Positions 32,870-42,019 of a stretch of 49,720 nt of DNA are shown piece after piece (the first letter of the stretch is position 1; each line of letters starts with the position of its first letter). This DNA comes from Bittarella massiliensis (ex Durand et al. 2017) (GTDB taxonomy: Bacteria > Bacillota > Clostridia > Oscillospirales > Ruminococcaceae): positions 1 through 49,720 of the forward strand of contig NZ_JABFCL010000016.1 in the NCBI RefSeq assembly GCF_017566145.1, read 5' to 3'. A program made the position numbers and the translations under genes. The notes beneath the pieces are model-generated. The model had not been told where the DNA came from. It worked only from the letters and a program-made list of their open reading frames with translations, and did not search any database.

Positions 32870-33503
32870 AAGGGTCTCCTGTCTCGTAATCGGTGTCGTA
32901 TTCTTCCATGGCGGCCCGGCAGTCGCCGTAGGCAAACCCGCGGCGGGCCAGGGCGGCCAGCACCTTCTGCCGGTCTGACCGGCCGCCCAGGCGGGCGGCG
33001 TACTTCTGTTCCAGCAGGGCGCGGATGCTCTCGCCGTCGTCAAAATTGCCGGATTCCAACACCTCCCGGCAGAGCTCGGGGGCGATCCCCCGCCTCTGCA
33101 GCTCCAGCTCGATGAAGCGGCGGGAGAGGTGCTTGTAGCGGTAGAGCTCGTCGGCCAGGCGAAGGGCGTAGTCGCCGTCGCTGACCAGTCCGGCCTCCTC
33201 CAGCTGGGCGACCACCTGGCGGGCGGTGGGGCGGGGCCAGTCGCGGCAGAGCCGCTCCACCAGCTCCCCCCGGGCATAGGCCCGCTGGCCCAGCAGGGAC
33301 AGGGCCTTCTCCCGGCAGCCCACGGCGTCGGACTGGGCCTTGATCTCCTCCAAATAGGCGTACTCCAGCACCGCGCCCGGGCGCACCCGGCTTTTCAGCA
33401 GGGTCTCCCCGTCCAGCGACCAGAGAAATTCCCCGTCCACAAAGACGCTGTACCGGCCCCGCTTGGTCTTTTCCAGCCCGGTGATCTCGCCGCACTCGGG
33501 CAT
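32859..33503 (-). CDS. recX: RecA regulator RecX
   Basis: A 214-residue helical repeat protein that modulates RecA filaments. Visible are the N-terminal strand region (RGRYSVFVDGEFLWSLD) and the RecX three-helix units (REKALSLLGQRAYARGELVE about residue 63; FIELELQRRGIAPELC about 130). It lies right behind recA, with ATG 4 nt after the recA stop. Confidence 0.88.
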   Translation of the reverse strand: MPECGEITGLEKTKRGRYSVFVDGEFLWSLDGETLLKSRVRPGAVLEYAYLEEIKAQSDAVGCREKALSLLGQRAYARGELVERLCRDWPRPTARQVVAQLEEAGLVSDGDYALRLADELYRYKHLSRRFIELELQRRGIAPELCREVLESGNFDDGESIRALLEQKYAARLGGRSDRQKVLAALARRGFAYGDCRAAMEEYDTDYETGDPYVD

Positions 33504-33506
33504 GGC

Positions 33507-34640
33507 CTAGTCCTCTACCTCGATGTCGATGTCCATCACGGGCGAGGCGGGCTGGGCGGGGGCGGCGCTGGGGGCAGGGGGAGGGGGAGGGGCGGCGGGC
33601 TTTTTGGGCATCAGCGACTTCTCTGCCTCGGCCGCGTTCTGGCGGATGGTCGCCTCGATCTCCTGGGCCACCTCCGGGTGCTCCAAAAAGTACTTCTTCA
33701 CGTTGTCGCGGCCCTGGCCCAGCCGCTCGCCCTTATAGCTGAACCAGGCGCCGGACTTCTGGATGATATTCATGTTGACGCCGATGTCGAGGATCTCGCT
33801 CTCCTTGGAGATGCCGGTGCCGTACATGATGTCGAACTCGGCGATCTTGAAGGGGGGGGCCACCTTGTTCTTGACGATCTTGGCCTTGGTGTGGTTGCCC
33901 ACAAACTCGCCCCCCACCTTGAGGGTCTCGGCCTTGCGCACGTCGATGCGCACCGAGGCGTAGTACTTCAGCGCCCGGCCGCCGGCGGTGGTCTCGGGGT
34001 TGCCGTAGATGACGCCGATCTTCTCGCGCAGCTGGTTGATAAAGACCGCCACGCACTTGGTCTTGCCGATGATGCCGGTGAGTTTGCGCAGGGCCTGGCT
34101 CATCAGCCGGGCCTGCAGCCCCACGTGGCTGTCGCCCATCAGCCCCTCGATCTCGGCCTTGGGGACCATGGCCGCCACCGAGTCGATGACCACCACGTCG
34201 ATGGCGCCGGAGCGCACCAGGGCCTCGCAGATTTCCAGGGCCTGCTCACCGGTGTCCGGCTGGCTGACCAGCAGGGCGTCGATGTCGACCCCCAACGCAG
34301 CGGCATAGACCGGGTCGAGGGCGTGCTCCACGTCGATGAAGGCGGCGGTGCCCCCCTCCTTCTGGGCGGAGGCGGCGATGTGCAGGGCCACGGTGGTCTT
34401 GCCCGAACTCTCCGGGCCGTAGATCTCGACCACCCGGCCCCGGGGCACCCCGCCCACACCGATGGCCATGTCCAGCGACAGGCTGCCGGTGGAGATGGCC
34501 TCGATGTTCAGGGTGGAGTGCTGGCCCAGGCGCATGACAGCGCCCGCGCCAAATTGTTTTTCGATGTTGGCCAGAGCTGTTTCCAGCGCCTTCTGGCGGC
34601 TCTCCTGAGCCGTCTCCTTGGCCTTGTTCTTTTCCGCCAT
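33507..34640 (-). CDS. recA: Recombinase RecA
   Basis: A 377-residue recombinase that forms filaments on single-stranded DNA and triggers LexA self-cleavage. Walker A is [12 protein letters not shown] (about residue 67), Walker [14 protein letters not shown], loop L2 contains [16 protein letters not shown] and [12 protein letters not shown]. The tail is Pro/Ala-rich and ends acidic (DIDIEVED). ATG at 34640 has GGGAGG upstream. A matching SOS box and a consensus promoter are upstream. It heads recA-recX-rimO-pgsA. Confidence 0.97.
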   Translation of the reverse strand: MAEKNKAKETAQESRQKALETALANIEKQFGAGAVMRLGQHSTLNIEAISTGSLSLDMAIGVGGVPRGRVVEIYGPESSGKTTVALHIAASAQKEGGTAAFIDVEHALDPVYAAALGVDIDALLVSQPDTGEQALEICEALVRSGAIDVVVIDSVAAMVPKAEIEGLMGDSHVGLQARLMSQALRKLTGIIGKTKCVAVFINQLREKIGVIYGNPETTAGGRALKYYASVRIDVRKAETLKVGGEFVGNHTKAKIVKNKVAPPFKIAEFDIMYGTGISKESEILDIGVNMNIIQKSGAWFSYKGERLGQGRDNVKKYFLEHPEVAQEIEATIRQNAAEAEKSLMPKKPAAPPPPPAPSAAPAQPASPVMDIDIEVED

Positions 34641-34652
34641 GGATCGTCCTCC

Positions 34653-34666
34653 CAAACGTTCGTTCG
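34653..34666 (-). promoter_or_regulatory. SOS (LexA) box of recA
   Basis: On the minus strand CGAACGAACGTTTG matches the Gram-positive LexA consensus CGAAC-N4-GTTYG. It lies only 13 bp before the recA ATG, next to the ribosome site and well downstream of the best promoter. Confidence 0.8.
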
Positions 34667-34773
34667 CTCTGTTGATAAAAATAGAACCATTCCCGCCGGG
34701 GCGGGCATGGCGCAGACAGCTGTTTCAAAAAAGACGGCCGCGCCGCCCGGGCCGCGACTGCCATTACAGGGTT

Positions 34774-34802
34774 ATTATACTGCATTTCTCCCGCTGCCGC
34801 AA
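34774..34802 (-). promoter_or_regulatory. Promoter of recA
   Basis: On the minus strand TTGCGG (34797-34802) and TATAAT (34774-34779) are 17 bp apart, giving a leader of about 130 nt that carries the SOS box near its end. Confidence 0.6.
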
Positions 34803-34872
34803 GCGCTGAAAGGCCTTTGCCGCCCCTGGCAGAAAAAACCGGTCTGCCCGGGCCGCCCGCCCCCCAAAGGGC

Positions 34873-34896
34873 AAAAAAAGAGGGCTGCAGCCCTCC
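34873..34896 (-). terminator. Terminator of the lipoprotein-prmC operon
   Basis: On the minus strand GAGGGCTGCAGCCCTC is followed by TTTTTTT, directly after the prmC stop codon. Confidence 0.8.
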
Positions 34897-34904
34897 TCTT
34901 CCCC

Positions 34905-35759
34905 CTATTTGGGACGCCTGCCCAACACCACCCGGTCGCGGCCGCCCAGGTCTTGCAGGCAGGCGATCCCCTCATAGCCCTGATCCCGAAAGAGGGCGCA
35001 CACCTCGGCCCCCTGGCCGCAGCCGATCTCCACCGCCAGCAGGCCCCCGGGGCGGAGGACCGGCCGGTAGGCGGCGGCAAAGTGGCGGTAGAAGGCCAGC
35101 CCCCTCTCGGGGGCCTCCAGCGCCTCCCGCGGCTCGGCGAGCACCTCGGGGGAGAGGGTCTCCATCTCCTCCGAGCGGATGTAGGGGGGGTTGGCCACCA
35201 GCACATCCAGCGGTGGGCAGACCCCCTGGTAGCGCAGCGCGTCCCCCCGCACCGGCCAGACGTTTGCCGCCCCGTTCAGGCGGATGTTTGCCTGCAGATA
35301 GCCAAAGGCGCGCCCGCTCTTCTCCACCGCCAGCACCCGGCTCTGGGGGAGGGCCATCCCCAGGGAGACGGCGATACAGCCGCTGCCGCTGCAGAGATCG
35401 GCGATGGTGCAGGGGCCCTGGGGGGCCCTGGCCAGCACCGCCTCCACCAGGCACTCGGTGTCCGGCCGGGGGATGAGCACCCCCTCCCCCACCCGGAAGG
35501 GGTGGCCGTAAAACTCCCAGCTGCCCAACAGGTACTGCAGCGGCTCCCTCTGGGCGCGGCGGGCAAAGAGGTCGCGCACCCGCCCAGCCGCGGCCAGAGG
35601 GAGCTCCTCCGTCAGGTGCAGGGGCAACTCGCCCCGGGGAAAGCCCGCCCCGTGGCAGAGGAGCTCGGCCGCGTCGAATTTGGGGGCGTCCACCCCCTGC
35701 TCCCGCAGCAGGGCCTCCCCCTCCCGCCAGAGGGCGCGGACGGTGAGGGGCTCTACCAC
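34905..35759 (-). CDS. prmC: Peptide chain release factor N5-glutamine methyltransferase
   Basis: A 284-residue enzyme that methylates the GGQ glutamine of release factors. The N-terminal helical domain precedes a Rossmann domain with ADLCSGSGCIAVSL (about residue 120) and the catalytic VANPPYIRSEE (about residue 189). GTG at 35759 overlaps the end of the DUF1385 gene by 7 nt. This is a common Firmicutes pairing (DUF1385-prmC). Confidence 0.94.
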   Translation of the reverse strand: MVEPLTVRALWREGEALLREQGVDAPKFDAAELLCHGAGFPRGELPLHLTEELPLAAAGRVRDLFARRAQREPLQYLLGSWEFYGHPFRVGEGVLIPRPDTECLVEAVLARAPQGPCTIADLCSGSGCIAVSLGMALPQSRVLAVEKSGRAFGYLQANIRLNGAANVWPVRGDALRYQGVCPPLDVLVANPPYIRSEEMETLSPEVLAEPREALEAPERGLAFYRHFAAAYRPVLRPGGLLAVEIGCGQGAEVCALFRDQGYEGIACLQDLGGRDRVVLGRRPK

Positions 35760-36844
35760 CGGTCGTCCTCCCCGTTTTGGGGGATGACGGCCTCCATGGC
35801 GGCCACGGCCACCTCGATCATCGAGTCGTCCGGCTCCTTGACCGTGAGGCGCTGCAGCCAGAGGCCGGGGGCCGAGAGGACCTTGGTCAGAAGGTTGTCG
35901 TGTCCGCCGGCGTACTTGATGATCTCGTAGGAGATGCCCATCACCAGCGGCAGGAGGAGGACCTTCAGCGCCATGCGCAGCCAGAGGCTCTGCCAGGAGA
36001 CGAAGGAGGAGACCAGGATGCTCACCAGGATGACGATCAGCAGGAAACTGGTGCCGCAGCGGGGGTGGAAGCGGCGGTGGCGGCGGATGTTCTCCACCGT
36101 CAGGGCCTCGCCGTGCTCGTAGCAGGCGATGGTCTTGTGCTCGGCCCCGTGGTACTCAAACATCCGCCGGATCTCCTTCATCCGCGAGACCAGGGCCATG
36201 TACCCCAGAAAGATGCAGAGCTTGACCAGCCCCTCCAGCGGGGTGCGCCAGCGGCCCAGTTCCACCAGTTTGCCCAGCCCCCCCACAATGGCGGTGGGCA
36301 GCACCATGAAGAGGGTCAGGGCCAAAAAGACCGCCAGCACGCTGACCGCCACCGAGAAGCCGGCCCCCAGGCCCTTCTCCTCTTTTTTCTCCGCCGCCGG
36401 GGCGGCGGTATGTAGGGGTGCGGGCTGCCCCGCGCCCTCTTCGGCGGGGGCGGCGGCCGGGGGAACAGCAGTCTCCCCTTCGCCGTCAGCCCCCTCTGAC
36501 GCGGCGGCCGCGGGCGGGGCGAACTCCACCCCGCCGCTCTCCTCGCCTGCATTGGCGGGCTCCTCCTCGTCCAGGGCGCCCGAAATCTCGGCCGAGCGCA
36601 TCAGGCAGGTATAGCCCAGCACCAGGGTGGAGACAAAGTTGAAGATGCCCCGCACAAAGGGCACCCGGCTGTACCACCGCGCCAGGTGCTTGTCGGGTTT
36701 GACCTCCAGTTCGATCCCCCCGTCGGGGCGGCGGACCGCCACGCTGTAGCAGTCCAGCCCCCGCATCATAATTCCTTCCATCAGGGCCTGGCCGCCGATC
36801 TTGGTGCGGCGGGGCCCGCTATTTGTCCCGTTGTTGCTGTTCAC
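35753..36844 (-). CDS. DUF1385 (YqhQ-like) membrane protein
   Basis: A 363-residue protein. The family signature GGQALMEGIMMRG lies at about residue 17, and several transmembrane helices follow (about 165-200, 270-320). Compared with the family there is an extra acidic Ala/Pro/Glu-rich stretch (about residues 90-160, from LDEEEPANAGEE through PAAEKKEEKG), likely a flexible linker. It starts 26 nt inside the end of the histidine kinase gene. The role of the family is unknown; it often lies near prmC and prfA. Confidence 0.88.
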   Translation of the reverse strand: MNSNNGTNSGPRRTKIGGQALMEGIMMRGLDCYSVAVRRPDGGIELEVKPDKHLARWYSRVPFVRGIFNFVSTLVLGYTCLMRSAEISGALDEEEPANAGEESGGVEFAPPAAAASEGADGEGETAVPPAAAPAEEGAGQPAPLHTAAPAAEKKEEKGLGAGFSVAVSVLAVFLALTLFMVLPTAIVGGLGKLVELGRWRTPLEGLVKLCIFLGYMALVSRMKEIRRMFEYHGAEHKTIACYEHGEALTVENIRRHRRFHPRCGTSFLLIVILVSILVSSFVSWQSLWLRMALKVLLLPLVMGISYEIIKYAGGHDNLLTKVLSAPGLWLQRLTVKEPDDSMIEVAVAAMEAVIPQNGEDDRW

Positions 36845-38303
36845 GATAGCGCCGTATCTCCTCTTCGTCTATTTTTGCAATCTGCATGGTGGTGGAATCC
36901 ACCTTCTTGTCCATCACCGGGATGGAGATGGTGACGGTCGTCCCCTCCCCCTCGGTGCTGTCGATGGTCAAAAGGCCCTTGTGCAGGGCGATGATCTCGT
37001 CGGCCACCGCCAGGCCGATACCGGTGCCCCGGCGGCTGTTGGCGCCCTTGATAAACTTCTCCTTGATGTGGGGCAGGTCGCTGCGGGGGATGCCCAGGCC
37101 GGTGTCGGCGATGCGGATGACCACATAGCCGGTCTCCTCGGCTGCCGAGGTGCGGATGACCCCGTCCTTTTCACTGTACTTGAGGGCGTTGTCGAGGATG
37201 TTGACAAAGACCTGCCGCAGCCGGTTTCTGTCCCCGAACACCGGGGAGACAAATTCGGGCAGCTCGCTCTCCAGGGTGACCCCTTCTCTTTTTGCCCGCT
37301 CGCCGAACATGATGAGCACGTCCTCCAGTTCGGCCAAGACGTCGATTTTCGAGAGCACCAGGGTCAGCCGGCCACTCTGCATCCGCGAGAAGTCCAGCAG
37401 TTCCTCCACCATCCCCGAAAGGCGGTCGGTCTCGCTGAGGATCACGTGGATGCCCCGCTCCACCGTGTCCCGGTTCTCCACCGGGTCGGCGTCGAGGACC
37501 GTTTCCCCCCAGCCCTTGATGGCGGTGAGGGGGGTGCGCAACTCGTGGGAGACCTGGGAGATAAAGTCGTTTTTCACCTCTTCGGCCTTCTGCAACTCAT
37601 CGGCCATGTAGTTGATGATGTTGCACAGCTGTCCGATCTCGTCGTTGTGCTGGGTCTTGAGGCGGACGCTGAAGTCCCCCGAGGCGATCTTGGTGGCGAT
37701 GACCCCCACCTGCCCGATGGGGGTGACGATGGAGCGGATGAAGTAGGTGCTGGAGAGGACCACAAAGAGGACCACCACCGTGGAGAAGAGGAGGAAGAAG
37801 AGGGCGGTCTTAAAAATTTCCCCGTCCACCAGGGAGAGGTCGCAGACCAATCGGATGCCGCCGACGCCGTCCCCCAAACTGTCGGAGACATAGCACACCG
37901 ACATCACATTCCCCGCGTCCTTTGCCCGGCCGGTGTAGACCCCATAGCCGTTGTCCGACTGCAGGGCGCGGGCGTAGTCCACCCCGGTGAAGGCTTCCCC
38001 CGGGTAAAACCCGCTGGAGGTGACGGTGGGGTTGCCGTCCCGGTCCAGGGCCATCACCTCGTATTTGGTTTTCTCCTCAAAGCCGGTGATCACCTGCTCC
38101 ACCCGCTCCTGGGGGGTGAGGGCGTCGCTGGTGCGGTACTTGATGGCGTTGACCATCACCTCGATGCGGGAGGTCAGCACCTGCTGGGCGCTGGAGTAGT
38201 AAAACTCCCGCACCCCCACCACGATGAGGAGCATGATGACGGTGAGGATGACAACGATGATGGTGAGAAAATTGAGCATCCACCGCTTGGTTACGCTCTG
38301 CAT
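36819..38303 (-). CDS. Sensor histidine kinase (WalK/PhoR-like)
   Basis: A 494-residue membrane kinase. It has a transmembrane helix at about residues 12-35, an extracellular sensing domain (about 40-175), and a second helix (FKTALFFLLFSTVVVLFVV). A HAMP linker (IVTPIGQVGVIATKIASGD) follows, then the phospho-acceptor histidine in VSHELRTPLTAIKG (about residue 262). The ATP lid has NILDNALKYS, GLGIPRSDL and GTGIGLAVAD motifs. It partners with the response regulator 51 bp upstream. Confidence 0.93.
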   Translation of the reverse strand: MQSVTKRWMLNFLTIIVVILTVIMLLIVVGVREFYYSSAQQVLTSRIEVMVNAIKYRTSDALTPQERVEQVITGFEEKTKYEVMALDRDGNPTVTSSGFYPGEAFTGVDYARALQSDNGYGVYTGRAKDAGNVMSVCYVSDSLGDGVGGIRLVCDLSLVDGEIFKTALFFLLFSTVVVLFVVLSSTYFIRSIVTPIGQVGVIATKIASGDFSVRLKTQHNDEIGQLCNIINYMADELQKAEEVKNDFISQVSHELRTPLTAIKGWGETVLDADPVENRDTVERGIHVILSETDRLSGMVEELLDFSRMQSGRLTLVLSKIDVLAELEDVLIMFGERAKREGVTLESELPEFVSPVFGDRNRLRQVFVNILDNALKYSEKDGVIRTSAAEETGYVVIRIADTGLGIPRSDLPHIKEKFIKGANSRRGTGIGLAVADEIIALHKGLLTIDSTEGEGTTVTISIPVMDKKVDSTTMQIAKIDEEEIRRYREQQQRDK

Positions 38304-38354
38304 GAAAACGCCCCTTCGCGCCCGGGCCCCGCACAGCGGCGGGGCGGGCTTTCT

Positions 38355-39050
38355 TTACGCTTTGAACCGGTAGCCCACGCCCCAGACGGTGTTGATGTGC
38401 CGGGGATGGGAGGGCTCCTCCTCGATCTTCATCCGCAGCCGGCGGATGTTCACGTCGATGATCTTGTCGTCGCCGTAGTAGTTGTCGCCCCAGATCTTCT
38501 GCAAAATTTCCATCCGCCCCAACACCGTGTCGGGGTTTTTTAAAAACAGCTCCATGATCTGGTACTCCACCTGGGTCAGTTCCACCGGCTGCCCGCTTTT
38601 AAAGAGCATCCGGCTCTTGAGGTTGAGGGTGAAGGGCCCCACCTCCAGCTCCTCCTGGGGGCGGCTGTTTTGCAGCGAGACCCGCCGGTAGATGGCGTCC
38701 ACCCGGGCCATCAGCTCGGAGACGCTAAAGGGCTTGGTGACGTAGTCGTCCGCCCCCAGCATCAGCCCGCTGATCTTGTCCATCTCCTGGGTTTTGGCGG
38801 TGAGCATAATGATCCCCACCGCGCTGTTTTTCTCGCGGATCTGGCGGCAGACACTCAACCCGTCGACGCCGGGGAGCATGATGTCCAGCATCACCATGTC
38901 AATGCCCTCCCCCCGCTCGGCAAAGACTTCCAGCGCCCGCTCGCCGGTGCCGGCCTCCAGCACCTCAAAGCCCGATTTTTGCAGGTTTAGGCAGATGAGT
39001 TCGCGGATGTTCTCCTCGTCCTCCACCACCAAGATCGTCTTTTTTGCCAC
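38355..39050 (-). CDS. OmpR-family response regulator (WalR/PhoP-like)
   Basis: A 231-residue regulator. The receiver has acidic pocket residues VVEDEENI, the phospho-accepting Asp in MVMLDIMLPGVDG (about residue 54) and a conserved Lys in DYVTKPFS. The DNA-binding winged helix (about 130-230) has LTQVEYQIMELF, VDVNIRRLRMKI and TVWGVGYRF. GTG at 39050 follows AGGAGGGGCTTTGC. A possible binding site lies upstream of the operon. Confidence 0.94.
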   Translation of the reverse strand: MAKKTILVVEDEENIRELICLNLQKSGFEVLEAGTGERALEVFAERGEGIDMVMLDIMLPGVDGLSVCRQIREKNSAVGIIMLTAKTQEMDKISGLMLGADDYVTKPFSVSELMARVDAIYRRVSLQNSRPQEELEVGPFTLNLKSRMLFKSGQPVELTQVEYQIMELFLKNPDTVLGRMEILQKIWGDNYYGDDKIIDVNIRRLRMKIEEEPSHPRHINTVWGVGYRFKA

Positions 39051-39072
39051 GCAAAGCCCCTCCTGTCTGTCG

Positions 39073-40398
39073 TTAGTTGAGAATGGAGAACCCGCTCTTG
39101 ACCACGTTGAGAATGGATTCCCGGTTGCTGTCCTCCTGCGGCTTGCAGTAGTAGATGTAGTTGCCGCTGCTGCCGATCTTTTCAAAGCCGGAGGACTGGT
39201 AGCTCTGGGCGCTCTCGTCCCGGGGGAGGCGGAGGATGGAGAAGCGGGCCACATCTCCCCGCTTGCAGGTGATGACGGTGTTGTCCAGGTTGCTCTCAAA
39301 GGTGACCCCGACCTGCCACTGGGCGGGCAGGGTCAGGCGGAATTTATAGACCTCGTTTTCATAGGTGGTGCGGTCGTAGACAAACCGCTTCTCCCCCACC
39401 TCGTACCAGTCCACCTGGTAGCCGGAGGCCGGGCGCATCTGCACCAGGCTGGCTTTCTTGTCGGCGGTGAAGATGGGGACCTCGATCTTCCCGTCCCGGT
39501 CGATGTCCTGGCTGTACAGTTCTGTCTTTTGGCGCTGGCTCTGACTCACCACCGCCTCCTGCTGCACCAAGCTCAAAACGCCGTTTTGATAGGCCAGCAC
39601 CTCGGTGGCCAGCAGGTTTTCCCTGGTCAGCCCGTCGATGTAGAGCAGTTTGCCACTCTCTCCCCCGCCTGTCTTCAACTGCCGCACGGCGACGATGCGG
39701 GGGTCCAGGGTCTGCTCGGTCACCTTCTCCACCGCCGAGCGGCCCACGTCTTTGTAGACCGAGGCCTTGACCCCCTCCTCGGTGCGGGAGGACGAGAGGA
39801 AGACCAATTCGGAAAAGTAGTCGCCGTCCATGTCCTCGCAGATAAACTGCTCGTACTCCCGACTCATGAACTCGGCGATGTGCTCGCCGTCTTCCCCCTG
39901 TTGGTAGCCGTAGATGGCCAGGCTGTTGTTGCTCTCGCCAAAGACGTTCCACCCCACCAGGATATTGTAATAGGAGAGGTGGCTGATGTGGTCGAAGCGG
40001 ACAAAGCCGATCTGGTTGCCCCGCCCCTCCTGGTCAAAGACGATGTTCCACTCGCTGTCCCCGTCCCCGTACTGCTGCAGCTGTAGGACCGCCAGGTGGA
40101 CGTTGACCTTGTCCTTCTCGGTGTAGAAGGCCAGCGCCTCCTCCACCCCGTCGGAGTTGATGTCAAAGAGGACGACGGGGGTGCGGTACGCCCCCTCCTT
40201 GGGGTAGCTGAGTTTGATCTCCCCCTTGGTGCCCCGATTCAGCGCCTGGATGATGGCCTGCTGCTCTTTGGAAAAGAGGGGGGCCTTCATCAGATCCTCC
40301 ACCGAGGCAGAGAGGCCGAAGGTGCAGCCGCTCAAGCAGATGAGCGCCGCCAACAGCAGCGGCAGAACCCGCCTTGACAGATGTCTTTTGTGAGCCAC
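39073..40398 (-). CDS. Lipoprotein with calcium-loop-like motifs, first gene of the two-component operon
   Basis: A 441-residue lipoprotein with signal peptide and lipobox LSGC (Cys about residue 25). It has three DxNxDGxxE-type acidic loops (DINSDGVEEALAF, DMDGDYFSELVF and DIDRDGKIEVPIF) resembling FG-GAP/VCBS blades. The C-terminal part (about residues 345-440) resembles the PsbP/lipoprotein fold. It starts at GTG 40398 after GGGGGATGACCT. It sits just before the response-regulator gene; an input or envelope-monitoring function is plausible but not shown. Confidence 0.7.
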   Translation of the reverse strand: MAHKRHLSRRVLPLLLAALICLSGCTFGLSASVEDLMKAPLFSKEQQAIIQALNRGTKGEIKLSYPKEGAYRTPVVLFDINSDGVEEALAFYTEKDKVNVHLAVLQLQQYGDGDSEWNIVFDQEGRGNQIGFVRFDHISHLSYYNILVGWNVFGESNNSLAIYGYQQGEDGEHIAEFMSREYEQFICEDMDGDYFSELVFLSSSRTEEGVKASVYKDVGRSAVEKVTEQTLDPRIVAVRQLKTGGGESGKLLYIDGLTRENLLATEVLAYQNGVLSLVQQEAVVSQSQRQKTELYSQDIDRDGKIEVPIFTADKKASLVQMRPASGYQVDWYEVGEKRFVYDRTTYENEVYKFRLTLPAQWQVGVTFESNLDNTVITCKRGDVARFSILRLPRDESAQSYQSSGFEKIGSSGNYIYYCKPQEDSNRESILNVVKSGFSILN

Positions 40399-40462
40399 AG
40401 GTCATCCCCCCTCCGGTTTTCGTCCCTCTGTCGGTATTGTATCACACCCGCCGCCCCGATTG

Positions 40463-40480
40463 GGTTACCGTTTGGTTACA
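40463..40480 (-). promoter_or_regulatory. Direct-repeat operator upstream of the two-component operon
   Basis: On the minus strand TGTAACCAAACGGTAACC holds two 6-bp half-sites spaced 11 bp apart, the geometry of WalR/PhoP boxes. It overlaps the -35 position relative to a TACAAT -10 (40436-40441), so binding could control the operon. Confidence 0.5.
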
Positions 40481-40516
40481 ATCCCCCTCCGGCGGCGGAA
40501 AGAGCGCCCATTCGCT

Positions 40517-40545
40517 TTGTATTTTAGCACAATTTTGACTATAAT
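40517..40545 (+). promoter_or_regulatory. Promoter of tldD-pmbA
   Basis: TTGTAT (40517-40522) and TATAAT (40540-40545) are 17 bp apart, about 65 bp upstream of the GTG start. A strong ribosome site AAAGGAGG precedes the gene. Confidence 0.65.
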
Positions 40546-40611
40546 AACAGGTGATGGTACAAATCACCCGCCCGCCCCGCCGGGGGCGGGCGATAAAGGA
40601 GGTAATACGCC

Positions 40612-42018
40612 GTGTCCGATCGCCGTTGCCAACCGCCCTCCCCCGCCCTGGTGGAGGAGGTGCTGACCGCCGCCTGTTCCCGGGGGGCGGATTTTGCCGA
40701 ACTCTTTTGGGAGGACACCCACACCCACTCGGTCAACCTCATCGACCAAAAAATCGAAAACGCCCTGCGAAACCACATCCGCGGGGCAGGCATTCGGGTG
40801 GTGAAGGGGCTGCGCTCCACCTATGTCTCCACCGCCGACGTGGGCAGAGAGGGGCTTTTGAAGGCCGCCCGGGAGGCCGCTGCCGCCTGCTGCGATGGCC
40901 CCGCCCTGGTGCGGCCCCTGCCCTTTGCCCCCCTGCAATTTGCCGACTTGCACCCCTGCCGCCTCTCCCCCACCACAGTGGAGACCGGCGAGAAGGCAGC
41001 CCTTCTCCACCTGGCCGACCGGGCCGCCCGCAGCTGTGGGGACGAGATCGCCCAGGTCAGCGCCACCCTGGCCGACCGGGTACAGCGGGTGCTGATCGCC
41101 AACACCGAGGGGCTGTGGGCCGAGGACCGGCGCGCCCGCACCCGGATGGGGATCAGCGCCATCGCCTCCGACGGGGTGCAAAACCAGACCGGCTTCGAGG
41201 GGCCCGGCCGCAGCGCCGGGTACGAAATTTTTGCCGGGGAGATCGACGTGGAGGCCGCCGCCAAGGAGGCCGCACGCACCGCCCTGACCATGCTCCACGC
41301 CCCCGAATGCCCCGGCGGGCGGATGCCGGTGGCCATTGAAAACGGCTTTGGCGGGGTGCTCTTTCACGAGGCCTGCGGCCACTCCCTCGAGGCGGAGGCG
41401 GTGGGCCGCGGCAACTCGGAGTTCGCCGGGCGGCTGGGGGAAAAGATCGCCGGGGAGAAGGTCACCGCCATCGACGACGGCACCCTCCCCGGGGCCTGGG
41501 GTTCCACCAACATCGACGACGAGGGACACCCCACCCAGCGCACCGTCCTCATCGAAAACGGCATCCTCAAAAACTACATGGTCGACTGGCTGGGGGGCCG
41601 GCGGATGGGGCTGCCCTCCACCGGCAGCGGCCGGCGGGAGTCCTACCGCTACGCCCCGGTCTCGCGGATGCGCAACACCTTCATCGCCCCCGGGCCCGAC
41701 GAGAACGAGGCCATCCTCCGCTCCATGGACAGGGGGCTTTACTGCAAGAAGATGGGGGGCGGTTCGGTCAACCCGGTGACCGGGGAATTCAACTTCGCCG
41801 TCAGCGAGGGCTACCTGGTGGAGCGCGGGGAGATCACCACCCCGGTGCGGGGGGCCAGCCTCATCGGCACCGGCTCCCAGGTGCTGCTGGACATCGACAT
41901 GGTGGGCAGGGACCTGGCTCACGGGCAGGGAATGTGCGGGGCCGCCAGCGGCGCGGTGCCCACCAATGTGGGCCAGCCGCTCATCCGCGTCAGAGAGATC
42001 ACAGTGGGGGGAAAATGA
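40612..42018 (+). CDS. tldD: Metalloprotease TldD
   Basis: A 468-residue member of the TldD/PmbA family. Together with PmbA it acts on peptides or toxins, and in Enterobacteria it matures microcin B17. Zinc coordination and catalysis are visible as HEACGHSLEAEAV (HExxxH, about residue 256), and further family blocks are at GAWGSTNIDDEG, NTFIAPG and VGRDLAHGQGMCG. It starts with GTG at 40612, 9 nt after AAAGGAGG. The next gene begins 2 nt after its stop. Confidence 0.92.
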   Translation: MSDRRCQPPSPALVEEVLTAACSRGADFAELFWEDTHTHSVNLIDQKIENALRNHIRGAGIRVVKGLRSTYVSTADVGREGLLKAAREAAAACCDGPALVRPLPFAPLQFADLHPCRLSPTTVETGEKAALLHLADRAARSCGDEIAQVSATLADRVQRVLIANTEGLWAEDRRARTRMGISAIASDGVQNQTGFEGPGRSAGYEIFAGEIDVEAAAKEAARTALTMLHAPECPGGRMPVAIENGFGGVLFHEACGHSLEAEAVGRGNSEFAGRLGEKIAGEKVTAIDDGTLPGAWGSTNIDDEGHPTQRTVLIENGILKNYMVDWLGGRRMGLPSTGSGRRESYRYAPVSRMRNTFIAPGPDENEAILRSMDRGLYCKKMGGGSVNPVTGEFNFAVSEGYLVERGEITTPVRGASLIGTGSQVLLDIDMVGRDLAHGQGMCGAASGAVPTNVGQPLIRVREITVGGK

Positions 42019-42019
42019 G

